The notes: generated by a model from the sequence alone, not told the origin. A stretch of 64,000 nt of DNA from OMII01 sp947467385 (GCA_044360075.1 JBIKLA010000012.1:1-64000); one strand, 5' to 3'. Positions 28,567 through 38,515 are shown, counted from the stretch's first letter. Made by a program: numbers and translations.

Positions 28567-29517
28567 TTAGCCGTTTGCGGCCCGCCCTTCTTCCTGAGCC
28601 TGCGCAGCTCCTGGAGCCCTGAAAATCCCCTTGGCAAGCGCTAGCATGCCGCCGATGTCCGTCAAGTTGGCTGGCAACACGACCGTATTTGTCTTCTGCG
28701 CTATCTTTCCGAGCTGTGGGATGTACTGCTCAGCGATGCGAAGCTCCATGGCCTGGCGACCGCCCTCCATCTGCAGCGACTGCCCGACAACGCGCAAGCC
28801 TTCCGCTGTGGCGCGCGCCACCTCAAGGATCGCCTCAGCTTCGCCCTTTGCCGTGTTTATCTGCGCCATCATGCGGGCCTCAGAATCCTTAATCTGGGCC
28901 TGTTTCTCTCCCTCGGCGCTGTTGATCGCAGAATCTCTCGCCCCTTCCGAGGCAAGGATTGCGGCCCGCTTCTCGCGCTCAGCCTTCATCTGCTTCTCCA
29001 TCGCCGTAATGACCTCGCGCGGAGGGGTGATATTCTTGATCTCGTAGCGCAGCACCTTAACACCCCACGCCTCGGCCGCCTTGTCGACCTCGACCACGAC
29101 ATTCGCGTTGATGTGCGCACGCGCCTCAAATGTTTTGTCCAGCTCAATTTTTCCGATTTCGCTGCGGAGCGTCGTTTGCGCAAGTTGCATCATTCCGAAC
29201 ATGTAGTCATCGATCCCGTACGATGCGGCTTTTGCGTCAATAACGCGCACGTACAGGACACCGTCGACCGCAACTTGCACATTGTCGCTCGTGATACACA
29301 CCTGCTCGGGGATGTCGACCACGTGCTCCTTCAGGGAGTGCCGGTACCGAACGGCGTCGAAATACGGAATGAGCACGTGAAAGCCGGCGTCAAGGGTCTT
29401 ATGGTACTGGCCAAGCCGCTCGACGACGTAACGCATCTGCTGGGGAACGATCACCGCTCCCTTGAAAACGGTAACAACAACCAGCAATATTAAGGCAATA
29501 CCAACAATCTGAATCAT
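28567..29517 (-). CDS. SPFH/Band 7 (stomatin-like, QmcA type) protein
   Basis: 316 residues. The N-terminal membrane anchor is IQIVGIALILLVVVTVFKGAVIV, then the Band 7 domain (QQMRYVVERLGQYHKTLDAGFHVLIPYFDAVRYRH...) to about residue 180. A coiled-coil region follows (EREKRAAILASEGARDSAI...EGEKQAQIKDSEAR...) that drives oligomers in this family. It belongs to the slipin/QmcA group. NfeD proteins are its usual partner and that gene lies 22 bases upstream. The pair is thought to organise membrane domains and quality control. Confidence 0.92.
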   Translation of the reverse strand: MIQIVGIALILLVVVTVFKGAVIVPQQMRYVVERLGQYHKTLDAGFHVLIPYFDAVRYRHSLKEHVVDIPEQVCITSDNVQVAVDGVLYVRVIDAKAASYGIDDYMFGMMQLAQTTLRSEIGKIELDKTFEARAHINANVVVEVDKAAEAWGVKVLRYEIKNITPPREVITAMEKQMKAEREKRAAILASEGARDSAINSAEGEKQAQIKDSEARMMAQINTAKGEAEAILEVARATAEGLRVVGQSLQMEGGRQAMELRIAEQYIPQLGKIAQKTNTVVLPANLTDIGGMLALAKGIFRAPGAAQAQEEGRAANG

Positions 29518-29539
29518 CCGCTTCCTCCCTATGTAGAGC

Positions 29540-29968
29540 TTAATCTTTTAGTGTCACGTGGAGGGTCACTCCCTCAGCCTCAACAACGAGGCACTCTGAG
29601 CCAGCCGGAATTGGCTCGCCGCCGACATTCTTCAGCCTCCATGTCGAGCCCCACAACTCGCCCGCCCCGAGCTCTCCAGGCGCAATCGCCGAGCCCACCT
29701 TAATAACCCTCCCCTTCGTGCCGACGACAGCCTCCTTGGGCGAGCCCATCACCGATTGAAGGCGATTGGCAAACACGATCCAGGCAACGACCGCAAGCGC
29801 GCAAAAGACGAGCGCCTGAATGGGCCAGGTGGTGAACAGGCCCGTGAGGACGAGAAGGCCCAAGACTATCGCGGAAACGCCGAGGAGAAAGAGGAAAAAG
29901 CCGGAGACTACTATCAGCTCAGCGACACAGAGCCCTATCCCAACGATGAGCCACATCCAGCCAGTCAT
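29540..29968 (-). CDS. NfeD-like membrane protein (short form)
   Basis: 142 residues. Two or three hydrophobic helices fill the first half (WMWLIVGIGLCVAELIVVSGFFLFLLG and later WPIQALVFCALAVVAWIVFA). The second half is a small OB-fold domain (VGTKGRVIKVGSAIAPGELGAGELWGSTWRLKNVG...) that ends the protein. It lacks the ClpP-like protease domain, so it is the short NfeD form that pairs with SPFH proteins such as the next gene. First gene of the unit. Confidence 0.88.
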   Translation of the reverse strand: MTGWMWLIVGIGLCVAELIVVSGFFLFLLGVSAIVLGLLVLTGLFTTWPIQALVFCALAVVAWIVFANRLQSVMGSPKEAVVGTKGRVIKVGSAIAPGELGAGELWGSTWRLKNVGGEPIPAGSECLVVEAEGVTLHVTLKD

Positions 29969-30088
29969 GCCGTCACCATGAAAATATTCCTGAGATTACT
30001 TAACGCTACCCTACGGCACGCCCCCCTTTTCGTCACTACGCTTGTTTGACCGCCCTCGGGCATAGCTTGAGGATCTGCCGACCAGTAG

Positions 30089-31486
30089 CTATTTCGGCAG
30101 GGTGCGGCGCTTCCTGCGCGCAACTGTTTCATATCCATTAGAAACCACGCTGAACGTGGCCCCCCAAAGCGGGCGCAGGGACGTAATCCGAACCAGCAGC
30201 TCGTGGCCGCGTATGTGCTCCACCGACCGCACCTCCTTAAAGAGAGGCAAAAGTCCTCCAACAGCAAGAGCCCGCAGGACAGCTGAGAGGACGAAGAGCG
30301 GAAGGAAGCGCGACGGCTCAACCAGCCAGGCAAAGGTGTAGGACCAGCTCTCCGGGATATGGGTCGCGATAAGGGCCCCACTCATGGAGCCGGAGACGAC
30401 AAAGACTCCGTTGATGATGGACTGGTAGGCGATGCAGCGTGCACGCTTCGGCGGCGTCACCGCATCAAAAACGAAATTCGCCGCCGCCAGGTTGAAGCCC
30501 GCCCAGAAAACGCCGCTGTAGAGCTGAATGAGCAGCACAAACCAAAGCTTCGACGAGATCAGCCAAAGCATCGGATTGATCGACACCAGAGTTCCGCATA
30601 GCAGCAGTATCTTTCGGTTGCCGAACTGATCACTCACCGCTCCCCACGAGCGCATAACAACAAACTGCGCCAGGACGACCGAGGCAACCACAAGCGTGTA
30701 CTCGTGGTATGAGAAGGCGAGGTCCTGGAGCATGTACATCGCAAAGTATGGCCCCGAGATCGCCGTGCCGAAGTTCATGAACGACACAAAGAGCACAAAC
30801 TTGACGAAGTTTGACTGCCGGGTTCGAGACACGAACTGCCAGAAAGAGAACTTCGACTCAGAGGGGACATGCAGCGTAGGATCGGAGACATGGCGAAGCG
30901 GTGCCGAGGAAAGGAGCCGCGCCACTGCCGCCACAAAGATGATGCCGCAGTACCCCCACGCAGCGGCATCAGCGCCCGCCGTCATGTGCAGCGCCTGGCC
31001 CGCGGTGAACACCCCCAGAAAGGTGAGGATGGCCATCCACTTGTTGCGGTATCCGAAGAACTCCCCCCGCGATGTCGGCGGAATAATGTCGCCAACAAGG
31101 CTGTTCCAGAGCGGAGCAATCATGCCGATCGTGACCTGGTAGATTGTGATGAGCGCGATGAGGATCGTCGCCGAAAGCCATCCGGTGCCGCACAGGACCG
31201 GAATCAGAGCAACTGGGGCGAGCACGGCGGCTTGAGAACGGATGAGCCGGGTGATGAGGCCCCTGCGACTCCCCGACCGTTCTGCCATCCGCATCCCAAG
31301 AAGCTGCGCTAGGGCTCCCACAAATGGCGGAAGGGTAGCGAGGACGCCAATCTGCATCGGCGTTCCCCTCAAAAAAACGCCAAGCGCAGTGATGTATGTC
31401 TCGGCGGCGCCGATCTTAACGGCATCGAGCCCACCCTCGCGCACCAGCGCTTTTGATGACGGGGTTTCAAGAAAACTCACTGGCAC
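30089..31486 (-). CDS. Major facilitator superfamily transporter
   Basis: 465 residues with about twelve hydrophobic segments. Signs of the superfamily are the loop LLGMRMAERSGSRRGL between helices 2 and 3 and the matching WGAVSDQFGNRKILL between helices 8 and 9, where charged residues are typical. The N-terminal half carries ISPTSRGEFFG-type residues (DIIPPTSRGEFFGYRNKW), as in a poorly characterised subgroup. Substrate unknown. The Nudix gene ends 13 bases before its start, so the two are probably co-transcribed. Confidence 0.85.
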   Translation of the reverse strand: MPVSFLETPSSKALVREGGLDAVKIGAAETYITALGVFLRGTPMQIGVLATLPPFVGALAQLLGMRMAERSGSRRGLITRLIRSQAAVLAPVALIPVLCGTGWLSATILIALITIYQVTIGMIAPLWNSLVGDIIPPTSRGEFFGYRNKWMAILTFLGVFTAGQALHMTAGADAAAWGYCGIIFVAAVARLLSSAPLRHVSDPTLHVPSESKFSFWQFVSRTRQSNFVKFVLFVSFMNFGTAISGPYFAMYMLQDLAFSYHEYTLVVASVVLAQFVVMRSWGAVSDQFGNRKILLLCGTLVSINPMLWLISSKLWFVLLIQLYSGVFWAGFNLAAANFVFDAVTPPKRARCIAYQSIINGVFVVSGSMSGALIATHIPESWSYTFAWLVEPSRFLPLFVLSAVLRALAVGGLLPLFKEVRSVEHIRGHELLVRITSLRPLWGATFSVVSNGYETVARRKRRTLPK

Positions 31487-31499
31487 CTACCTGGACAGG

Positions 31500-32078
31500 C
31501 TACTCCTTGTGCTGCCGATGATCGCCTATTTTCCCGAGGCCGAGCAACCGCGAAGTCCTCAGAATTCCAATCACCGAGAGACTGTCCTTTATCTCCCCGG
31601 CATCAACCATGCGAAGTGCCTCCGAAAAAGGCACAACTCGCACCTGAAGAAGCTCCGTGTCGTCCGGCGAGCATGCCCCCTGCGTCAATCCGCGAGCCAA
31701 GAAAAGCTCCCCCCGTTCCGCCGAAAAGCAGTTGCTGAGGTGGATCTCGCCGCCAAGCTGCGACCACTCCCGAGCTGAAATTCCGGTTTCTTCGCGCAGC
31801 TCACGTTTGGCCGCTTCCAGCCCAGGCTCCCCGTGATTTGCTCCCCCTTCAGGGATCTCCCACGAATACTCCCCCACCGGGTACCGATACTGGCCCACGA
31901 GGTACATGCCGCCGTCATCCGTGAGCGCAACAACGCCCGTGGCAAGCCTCGTTTCGACAACTCCGTAAATTCCAGGCGTCCCGCCGGGCGAGATGACTTG
32001 ATGCTCTCGGATGGTAATCCAGGGATTCTCGTAAATGAGCCGTGAGCTCAGGGTTGACCAGGGATTTCTCGTAGACAT
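31500..32078 (-). CDS. Nudix hydrolase (ADP-ribose pyrophosphatase type)
   Basis: 192 residues. The Nudix box is complete: GANHGEPGLEAAKRELREET followed by GI (about residues 80-102), giving GX5EX7REUXEEXGU. The preceding layout (ITIREHQVISPGG...VVALTDDGGMYLVGQYRYPVGEYSWEIPEG) matches ADP-ribose or nucleoside-diphosphate-sugar pyrophosphatases. It would hydrolyse ADP-ribose or similar compounds with Mg. Lies between the phosphoribosyltransferase and the MFS transporter, all on the minus strand. Confidence 0.9.
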   Translation of the reverse strand: MSTRNPWSTLSSRLIYENPWITIREHQVISPGGTPGIYGVVETRLATGVVALTDDGGMYLVGQYRYPVGEYSWEIPEGGANHGEPGLEAAKRELREETGISAREWSQLGGEIHLSNCFSAERGELFLARGLTQGACSPDDTELLQVRVVPFSEALRMVDAGEIKDSLSVIGILRTSRLLGLGKIGDHRQHKE

Positions 32079-32111
32079 GGAATTCCTTAAGCGTGCGTGA
32101 GCCGCCCAAGA

Positions 32112-32600
32112 CTATTCCATATCGTTCTGGAACGCACTCCACAAAGGCTTTTTAAGCGGGCTGGTGTCCTCTACGGAGAACTTTCCGCCGGATCGATCAA
32201 CGATGCATGCGCAGCCAACAACGATTCCCCCTTCCGACTCCACCTTCTGGGCCGCCTCGACGAGATGCTTGCCGGAAAAAACGACGTCATCAACGATGAC
32301 GACCTTCTGGCCCTTGAGATCCGGCCCGAAAAACTTCCCGTCTTTCTGGAGGATCACGACCTTGCGGCCTCCAGCCACCGCAGCGCTGTATAGAATGCCG
32401 CTGTAGGCGATCCCCACCGCTATGTCGAAGGCGTCATGGTCGAGGTGACCCACCGCATCAGCCGCGAGCCGGGCGTGCTCGCTCGGGGCAAGCTGGAAGC
32501 AGTCGAAGAACACAGAGCATATATGGCCGCTTGGGATGCGGCTCGGCTTGGGAAATCGGATCGAAACTCGGTCAATGATCGCTTTGGTGGTCTCATCCAT
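32112..32600 (-). CDS. Orotate phosphoribosyltransferase-like protein
   Basis: 162-residue type I phosphoribosyltransferase. The PRPP-binding loop is VVIVDDVVFSGKHL (about 100-113), preceded by ILQKDGKFFGPDLKGQ. The segment FDIAVGIAYSGILYSAAVA matches orotate phosphoribosyltransferase (PyrE) style. It is shorter than usual PyrE (about 200 residues) and lacks part of the hood region, so it could be a divergent PyrE or a related salvage enzyme. 33 bases separate it from the Nudix gene. Confidence 0.75.
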   Translation of the reverse strand: MDETTKAIIDRVSIRFPKPSRIPSGHICSVFFDCFQLAPSEHARLAADAVGHLDHDAFDIAVGIAYSGILYSAAVAGGRKVVILQKDGKFFGPDLKGQKVVIVDDVVFSGKHLVEAAQKVESEGGIVVGCACIVDRSGGKFSVEDTSPLKKPLWSAFQNDME

Positions 32601-32679
32601 ATCTCCCCTTAGTATACCCCACTCCGTCAGCGGGCAAGAAGGGGTTTCGTGCTATCTCCATTTAGTAGGCTGATTACGC

Positions 32680-33687
32680 TTATTTTGCGCCGGCTACACG
32701 CACCCCCTGCATGGAAAGCTGCTGCAGATGCTGCTCGAAGGTGCACATGCCTTGCTGTGACGACGTCTGAAGCAAGCCGAAGAGCTGGTGCGTTTTAGCC
32801 TCGCGAATGAGGTTTCGCACCGCCGGCGTTGCGATAAGGACCTCTGCCGCCAAGAGCCGCCCCCCGCCCGCCCTCGGATAAAGCCGCTGGCTCACGACAG
32901 CCCGCAGCGAGTCAGCAAGCATGGAGCGCGCCTGCTCCTGCTTACCGGCCGGAAAAACGTCCAGCATTCGCGAGACACTCTGCACCGCGCTTGAGCAGTG
33001 CAGGGTCGACAGCACAAGGTGTCCCGTCTCGGCCGCTGTCAGCGCCAGCTGAATTCCCTCCGCATCACGCAGCTCACCGATCATGATGACGTCCGGATCC
33101 TGGCGCAGCGCAGATCGCAGCGCAGTCGTATACCCTCCCAAGCACGACGACACCTCGCGCTGCGTTATCAGGGAGCGGCTTGAGACGTGCACAACCTCAA
33201 CCGGATCTTCGATCGTCACAACATGGGCCGCGCGCGTCTCATTGATTCGCCTGATGATCGCGGCGAGAGTTGTCGACTTCCCGGAACACGCAGCGCCTGT
33301 CACCAGCACAAGGCCCGAGCGCTGCTCGGCAAGTGCGGCAACCGATTCCGGCAGGCCCAGCTCCTCAATCGCTGCTGGATGCCCCGGAAGCAGCCGGACG
33401 ACCAGCGCAAATCCGGTAATGCCCCGAAATGCATGCAGGCGACTCCTGCCACCTGCCATAGAAATGGTGCTGTCGTGCTCGACCCCATCCCGAATTCGTC
33501 CAAGCTCTTCTGAGGTCATAACCTGGGCCAGCATGGCCAGCACCTCCTGCTCGCAGAGAGCTTCATGGGCAAACTCTCGCATCTCGCCATCAACCCGAAA
33601 GCGCGGCACAGATCCGCTGCGGAGATGGATGTCTGAAACCCCGCACGCGCGCCCTTCCAGCACAAGAGACTCAAGCGATACCGTCAT
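32680..33687 (-). CDS. pilT: Type IV pilus retraction ATPase (PilT family)
   Basis: 335 residues, secretion-type hexameric ATPase. N-terminal domain with GVSDIHLRSGSVPRFRVDG; Walker A is GAACSGKSTTLAAII (about 131, with AAC instead of the usual PTG); Asp box THE TIEDPVEVVH; Walker B VIMIGELRDAEGIQLALTAAETGHLVLSTLH with the AETGHLV and HCSSA segments, as in PilT. It drives retraction of type IV pili. No other pilus gene is near, so this is an orphan copy, possibly PilU-like. Confidence 0.88.
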   Translation of the reverse strand: MTVSLESLVLEGRACGVSDIHLRSGSVPRFRVDGEMREFAHEALCEQEVLAMLAQVMTSEELGRIRDGVEHDSTISMAGGRSRLHAFRGITGFALVVRLLPGHPAAIEELGLPESVAALAEQRSGLVLVTGAACSGKSTTLAAIIRRINETRAAHVVTIEDPVEVVHVSSRSLITQREVSSCLGGYTTALRSALRQDPDVIMIGELRDAEGIQLALTAAETGHLVLSTLHCSSAVQSVSRMLDVFPAGKQEQARSMLADSLRAVVSQRLYPRAGGGRLLAAEVLIATPAVRNLIREAKTHQLFGLLQTSSQQGMCTFEQHLQQLSMQGVRVAGAK

Positions 33688-33892
33688 TTCATCCCCAACT
33701 TACCCGCCCATTCCGAAGCCCCTGCAGAGCCCGGACGCAGTTCCGGGGCAGCGGCGCAGGATATTCGTCAGCTAGTACCGGCAAGTTGCTACTTCCCGAG
33801 ACGCCCGAGCTTTACGCCCTCTGGCCGGACCCGTATGATGGGAGCAGTTGTCTGTCTCTGCGCAAGCGTTTTCCCGGTAGCACCCTCAAGCC

Positions 33893-36800
33893 ATGTCGCC
33901 CGAAACCCAGAAGATCTCTGCAGCCAAAAAGGTCATCGGGCTTCATGGCTCCGCATGCGGCTGGTACATCAGTTCCCTGCTTGCCGAATGCCCCCGCGCT
34001 GTAATCGTGTGCAAGGACCGGAGGGCCGCTGATGAGCTCGTAGACGACCTGCATTTTTATGCGGGCCCTGGCAGCGGCTCCCTCTTCCCGTCGTGGGAGA
34101 CCCTGCCGATGGAGCTCGTCTCGCCGGGCACAGACGTGTCGGCCGTGCGCCTTCGGGCGATAGCGACCATCACGCGGGGAGATCCTTTTGTGCTCGTTAC
34201 GAGCGCCGAGGCGCTCGTGCAGAAGCTTGTGGCCATCGAGGCACTTGAGGCGCACTCGCGAGTCCTCTCTCTCAACGCTCAGGCGAGCCGGGAAGGCCTC
34301 GTGTCGAGCCTGATGGATGCGGGGTTCTCGCCGGCCCGAAATGTCGCCGAAGTTGGGGAGTTCAGCGCCAAGGGGCTCGTCGTTGACTTCTTTCCGAGCA
34401 CCTCGCCATATCCTGTGCGCGTCGAGCTCCGAGACGGCGCAATCGTCCGCATGCAGCTCTTCAGCCCGGAGTCTCAGCGAGCCCTGAGCGATATTCCTCA
34501 GGCAGAAATCCTCCCTGTGCGGGAGCTGGCGCTGCCTCTATGGCACTCGCAGCACCGCGAGCTCGTTGTAAACAGGCTTAAGGAGCGCGCCTCTGCAACC
34601 GGCGCGCCGCCTCGCGAAGTGGAGAAGGTCCTTCAGGCTCTTGAGCAGCGCGAGGAGTATCCCGGCCTTGAGCTTCTGCAATACCTCGCCGCCCCCACCC
34701 CCCTCCCGACGCTCCTCGACATCCTGCCGGAGGACACCAGGATCATTACTGTCGACGGTCACCAGGCGTTTAGGGCGATCGAGGAGTTCTGTGAAAGCTG
34801 CCGGGAGCGGTCCGCGCGGCTTGAGGAGGAGCAGCTCCTTATTCCATGCGCCGCAGACGTCTATGACGATGAGGAGACCATCTGCAAAAAGCTCATGAGC
34901 CGGGCGGCCGTGGAGCTCTCGGGAGTCCACGACGCGGCCCCGGATGAGCGCGTTGAGAATGTGCGGTCGGAAAGCACCACCGACCTTGCGACACGGATGC
35001 GCAGCGCGGTGGGCAGCGGCTCGGCATTTCAGCCCCTCAAGGAATACCTCGATGCGTGGCGCAACAAGGGCTTCTCGATCGCTTTCAGCGTCGGCTCAAC
35101 GAGCCGCGCCAAGCGCCTCCAGGACATCCTGCTCGATATCGGCACGGATGCGCCGATCCTCACGACCCACGCCCAAGGCTGGATCCAAGCGCCTCGCCGG
35201 GCTGCGGTCACAGTCATCGTCGGCCACCTCTCAAGCGGCTGTCGGCTCCCAAACGCTAAGCTCTGCTTCGTGTCGGAAAATGAGGTCTTCAGCGAGCGCT
35301 CGTACCGCTCAAGCTCCGTCCCCAAGCTAAGCGCCAAGCGCCTCCTGAGTGCCCTCTCGCTACTTAAGGAGGGGGACTACATCGTTCACATCGACTACGG
35401 GATAGGCGTGTATCACGGCCTTCGCCATGTGACCGTTGAGGGCGTGCTTGGGGACTTCCTGCAGATAGAGTACTCAGACAGCAGGCTCTACCTGCCCGCG
35501 CACCAGATCGGCAAGATCCAGAAGTTTGTGGCGACCGAGGGCCAGCAGCCGCACGTCGACAAGCTGGGCTCCACCCGCTGGTTCCGGACCAAGAAAAAGA
35601 TCCGGGACTCCATCGTCACGCTCGCCGGCGATCTCATTCGGCTCTACGCGTCGCGCTCGGTAGCCAAGGGGTGGCGGTTCGAGCCTGAAGGGGCGGAGGA
35701 CGAGCGGTTCGCCGACTCGTTTCCGTTCGACGAGACTCCCGACCAGCGCAAGGCTATCTCCGAAACGCTCACCGACCTGGCCACCGACAAGGCGATGGAT
35801 CGCCTCGTCTGCGGAGACGTGGGCTTCGGAAAGACCGAAGTCGCCATTCGTGCTGCTTTCAAGTGCGCCCAGCATGCGCGACAGGTTGCCGTTCTCGTCC
35901 CGACCACCATCCTGGTTGAGCAGCATAAAAAGAGCTTCATCGACCGGTTTGCCGGCTATCCGGCCAAGATTGCTGCGGTCAGCCGCTTTTATTCGGCTGC
36001 CGAAAACCAAAAGACGCTCGATGCCGTGGCGAGCGGAGATGTGGACATCGTCATCGGCACCCATCGGCTCCTCCAGCATGACGTTCAGTTCAAGGACCTC
36101 GGGCTCCTCATCATCGACGAAGAGCACCGCTTCGGCGTGAAGCAGAAGGAGCGCCTGCGCTCCTACCGGGCAAACGTGGACGTCCTGACCCTGACTGCGA
36201 CCCCGATTCCCCGCACGCTGCACATGTCCCTGCTCAACATACGGGACATCAGCCTTATCCAGACCCCGCCTGTTGACCGGCGCGCCGTGCACACATACGT
36301 CGCCGAGCGGGACGACGCGCTCGTGCGCGACACAATCCTGCGCGAGGTGCGCCGCGGCGGCCAGGTCTTCTTCATCCACAACCGCGTGCAGAACATCGCA
36401 CTCGTCACCTCGCATCTTGCCGAGCTCGTGCCGGAGGCCCGCTTCGAGTTCGCGCACGGCCAAATGACCGAGACGTCTCTTGAGCCAATTATGCGCCGCT
36501 TTCTTAACAAGGAGATCGACGTTCTCGTCACCACGACCATCATCGAGTCGGGTCTCGACGTGCCGAACGCCAACACGATGATCATCGACAGGGCCGACCA
36601 GTTCGGCCTGGCCCAGCTTTATCAGCTTAGGGGACGAGTGGGTCGGAGCAAGCGCCAGGCGTACGCATACATGCTGGTTCCCCATCTCCGCTCCCTCACC
36701 GGGGAGGCCCACGAGCGGCTCAAGGTGCTGCAGTCCCTTGACTCGCTCGGAGCGGGATTCAATGTGGCGATACGGGACCTGGAGATCCGCGGCGCAGGCA

Positions 36801-37441
36801 ACCTGCTTGGCAAGGAGCAATCCGGCAACGTGCTCTCAGTCGGATTCGACATGTACTGCCGAATCCTCCAGGAGGCCGTGGCTGACCTGAAGGGTGATGA
36901 GCCGCTGCTGGAGGATATCGTGGACCCGGACGTCCGCATCGTCGGCGTCGACGCTTTCATTCCCGAGTCGTACGTCCCCGACATCGGCGAGCGGCTGGTG
37001 CTCTACCAGCGACTCTCGAACATCCGGGATGACGCCGAGGCATTCGACCTCCAGCGCGAAATCGAGGACCGCTTCGGGCCTGGATCAGAGGAGGTCGACA
37101 ACCTCTTTTTGCTCATGCGCTACCGGGGCCTCCTGAGATCATACGGCATCGTGAAGTCGGAGGTGACGCCGCACAAGACCTCGCTCACCTTTAGCCCGCT
37201 TGCCCTCCTTCGCGACGGCCACAAGCCAACCTCAAACACTCGTGTCGACGGTCTCAAGGCGCTCAATCTGGTGCAAAAGCACCCCCACGATTACCGCTTC
37301 GGCCGTGGCAACACCCTCTCAATCCTGCTGAAAGCTGAAAAGCAGGCCAGCCTCTCGGATCTCATCCAGCAGGTTGCCCACGTTCTCCGGGAGGTCCAGT
37401 TTGACGAAGCCTCGCCGCCAGCTCGGACCCTGCCCGCCTAA
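33893..37441 (+). CDS. mfd: Transcription-repair coupling factor
   Basis: 1182 residues. N-terminal UvrB-like domains (SLFPSWETLPMELVSPGTDV) form the UvrA-binding and D1-D3 part. The RNA-polymerase-interacting domain is at about 490-545 (YIVHIDYGIGVYHGLRHV...LQIEYSDSRLYLP). The RecG-like motor follows: Walker A CGDVGFGKTEVAIRAAF (about 640), DEEHRFGVKQKE (about 741), TLTATPIPRTLHMSL, then TTTIIESGLDVPNANTMII and QLYQLRGRVGRS. The TRCF C-terminal domain closes it. It displaces stalled RNA polymerase and recruits UvrA. The order mfd-surA-pmm-UvrA-like here is of interest for that reason. Confidence 0.96.
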   Translation: MSPETQKISAAKKVIGLHGSACGWYISSLLAECPRAVIVCKDRRAADELVDDLHFYAGPGSGSLFPSWETLPMELVSPGTDVSAVRLRAIATITRGDPFVLVTSAEALVQKLVAIEALEAHSRVLSLNAQASREGLVSSLMDAGFSPARNVAEVGEFSAKGLVVDFFPSTSPYPVRVELRDGAIVRMQLFSPESQRALSDIPQAEILPVRELALPLWHSQHRELVVNRLKERASATGAPPREVEKVLQALEQREEYPGLELLQYLAAPTPLPTLLDILPEDTRIITVDGHQAFRAIEEFCESCRERSARLEEEQLLIPCAADVYDDEETICKKLMSRAAVELSGVHDAAPDERVENVRSESTTDLATRMRSAVGSGSAFQPLKEYLDAWRNKGFSIAFSVGSTSRAKRLQDILLDIGTDAPILTTHAQGWIQAPRRAAVTVIVGHLSSGCRLPNAKLCFVSENEVFSERSYRSSSVPKLSAKRLLSALSLLKEGDYIVHIDYGIGVYHGLRHVTVEGVLGDFLQIEYSDSRLYLPAHQIGKIQKFVATEGQQPHVDKLGSTRWFRTKKKIRDSIVTLAGDLIRLYASRSVAKGWRFEPEGAEDERFADSFPFDETPDQRKAISETLTDLATDKAMDRLVCGDVGFGKTEVAIRAAFKCAQHARQVAVLVPTTILVEQHKKSFIDRFAGYPAKIAAVSRFYSAAENQKTLDAVASGDVDIVIGTHRLLQHDVQFKDLGLLIIDEEHRFGVKQKERLRSYRANVDVLTLTATPIPRTLHMSLLNIRDISLIQTPPVDRRAVHTYVAERDDALVRDTILREVRRGGQVFFIHNRVQNIALVTSHLAELVPEARFEFAHGQMTETSLEPIMRRFLNKEIDVLVTTTIIESGLDVPNANTMIIDRADQFGLAQLYQLRGRVGRSKRQAYAYMLVPHLRSLTGEAHERLKVLQSLDSLGAGFNVAIRDLEIRGAGNLLGKEQSGNVLSVGFDMYCRILQEAVADLKGDEPLLEDIVDPDVRIVGVDAFIPESYVPDIGERLVLYQRLSNIRDDAEAFDLQREIEDRFGPGSEEVDNLFLLMRYRGLLRSYGIVKSEVTPHKTSLTFSPLALLRDGHKPTSNTRVDGLKALNLVQKHPHDYRFGRGNTLSILLKAEKQASLSDLIQQVAHVLREVQFDEASPPARTLPA

Positions 37442-37492
37442 GGGGAAGGCGCACTTGCACCCCTCCGGGCGACCTACTAACATCCGCCCAGT

Positions 37493-38491
37493 ATGCCCGG
37501 CTTTATCCCGCGTCTTCTTTTCCCCGTCGCCCTCGTGGCCGCAGGTGCGCCGCTGGCTGAACGCCTGGCGGTCGCGGAAAGGCCCGCCCAGGCCGTCCAG
37601 CAGGAATTCGTCCTCGAAGCTATTGTGGCATCGGTCGATGACAAGCCGATAACGCTAAGCGAGCTCAACGCCCGCATCATCCCCCCGCGCAAGCTCACGT
37701 ACGACCAAGCCGCGCGTGACGAGCAGGCTCGAAAGGTGCTCGATGCCATCATCCTTGAGCGGCTGCTGGAGGCTGAAGCGGCCGCGAAGAAGGTTTCCGT
37801 GGCGGACGAGGAGATAAACGAATACATCAGCGAGGTTGCGCAAAAGAACTCCCTTTCACTGGAACAGTTCGAGTCAGAGCTGCGCAAAGAGGGCCAAACC
37901 ATGGAGAACTACCGCAAGCAGGTGCGGCTCGACATTCTGCGGTCCAAGCTCATGTCAACGATGATGCGGGGGGGAGTAAGCATCAGCAACACAGAGGTCG
38001 ATGAGTATATAGAGAAGCATCCCGAGCTCAAGATCTCCGGCACCGCCCTTAAGCTGTCAGTTCTCACCATCTCCGCCCAGAACCGCTCTCTCGAGCAGGT
38101 GCAGACCAAGGTGGAGGAGGTGGTAACGGCCCTTGAGGCGGGAGACCCTTTTAAGGAGGTCGCCCAGCGCTTCTCTGATGGCCCAAACGCCCAAGATGGC
38201 GGTTCCCTCGGGCTTGTTGCGGAGCAGGACCTGAACGGCCAAATTCTGCAGGCAGTTGCCCAGCTCGACGCGGGCCAGTACTCAAAACCTCTGGCTTCAG
38301 AGCTGGGTGTTCAAGTATTTTTCGTTGAGAAGAGGTTTTCGGCCCTCGACGAAGACGAAGACGAGGAGCGCCGCAACGTCATCCGGGAGGAGGTAAAAGC
38401 AACGCTCCAAAGGCAAAAATCTAGGGAGCGGCTCGCCTCGTATTTCGAGACAGACCTGTACAAGAACCACTCTGTTGACAAAAAACTTTAG
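37493..38491 (+). CDS. surA: Periplasmic peptidyl-prolyl isomerase, SurA-like chaperone
   Basis: 332 residues. A signal sequence at the start (LLFPVALVAAGAPLAE) directs it to the periplasm. The N-terminal SurA domain (about 40-180) opens with IVASVDDKPITLSELNARI and includes YRKQVRLDILRSKLM. A single parvulin PPIase domain (about 185-290) has FKEVAQRFSDGPNAQDGGSLGLV and a weak final GVQVFFVEKRF. SurA chaperones outer-membrane proteins. It follows mfd by 50 bases and precedes pmm by 24 bases. The second parvulin domain of E. coli SurA is absent. Confidence 0.86.
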   Translation: MPGFIPRLLFPVALVAAGAPLAERLAVAERPAQAVQQEFVLEAIVASVDDKPITLSELNARIIPPRKLTYDQAARDEQARKVLDAIILERLLEAEAAAKKVSVADEEINEYISEVAQKNSLSLEQFESELRKEGQTMENYRKQVRLDILRSKLMSTMMRGGVSISNTEVDEYIEKHPELKISGTALKLSVLTISAQNRSLEQVQTKVEEVVTALEAGDPFKEVAQRFSDGPNAQDGGSLGLVAEQDLNGQILQAVAQLDAGQYSKPLASELGVQVFFVEKRFSALDEDEDEERRNVIREEVKATLQRQKSRERLASYFETDLYKNHSVDKKL

Positions 38492-38515
38492 CAATCCACA
38501 AAAAAGGAGCCTACC

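Noticed and set aside
35474..36820. 448-residue open frame antisense to mfd
   Set aside because: Lies opposite the helicase motor of mfd, which is fully intact; no motif in the antisense product.
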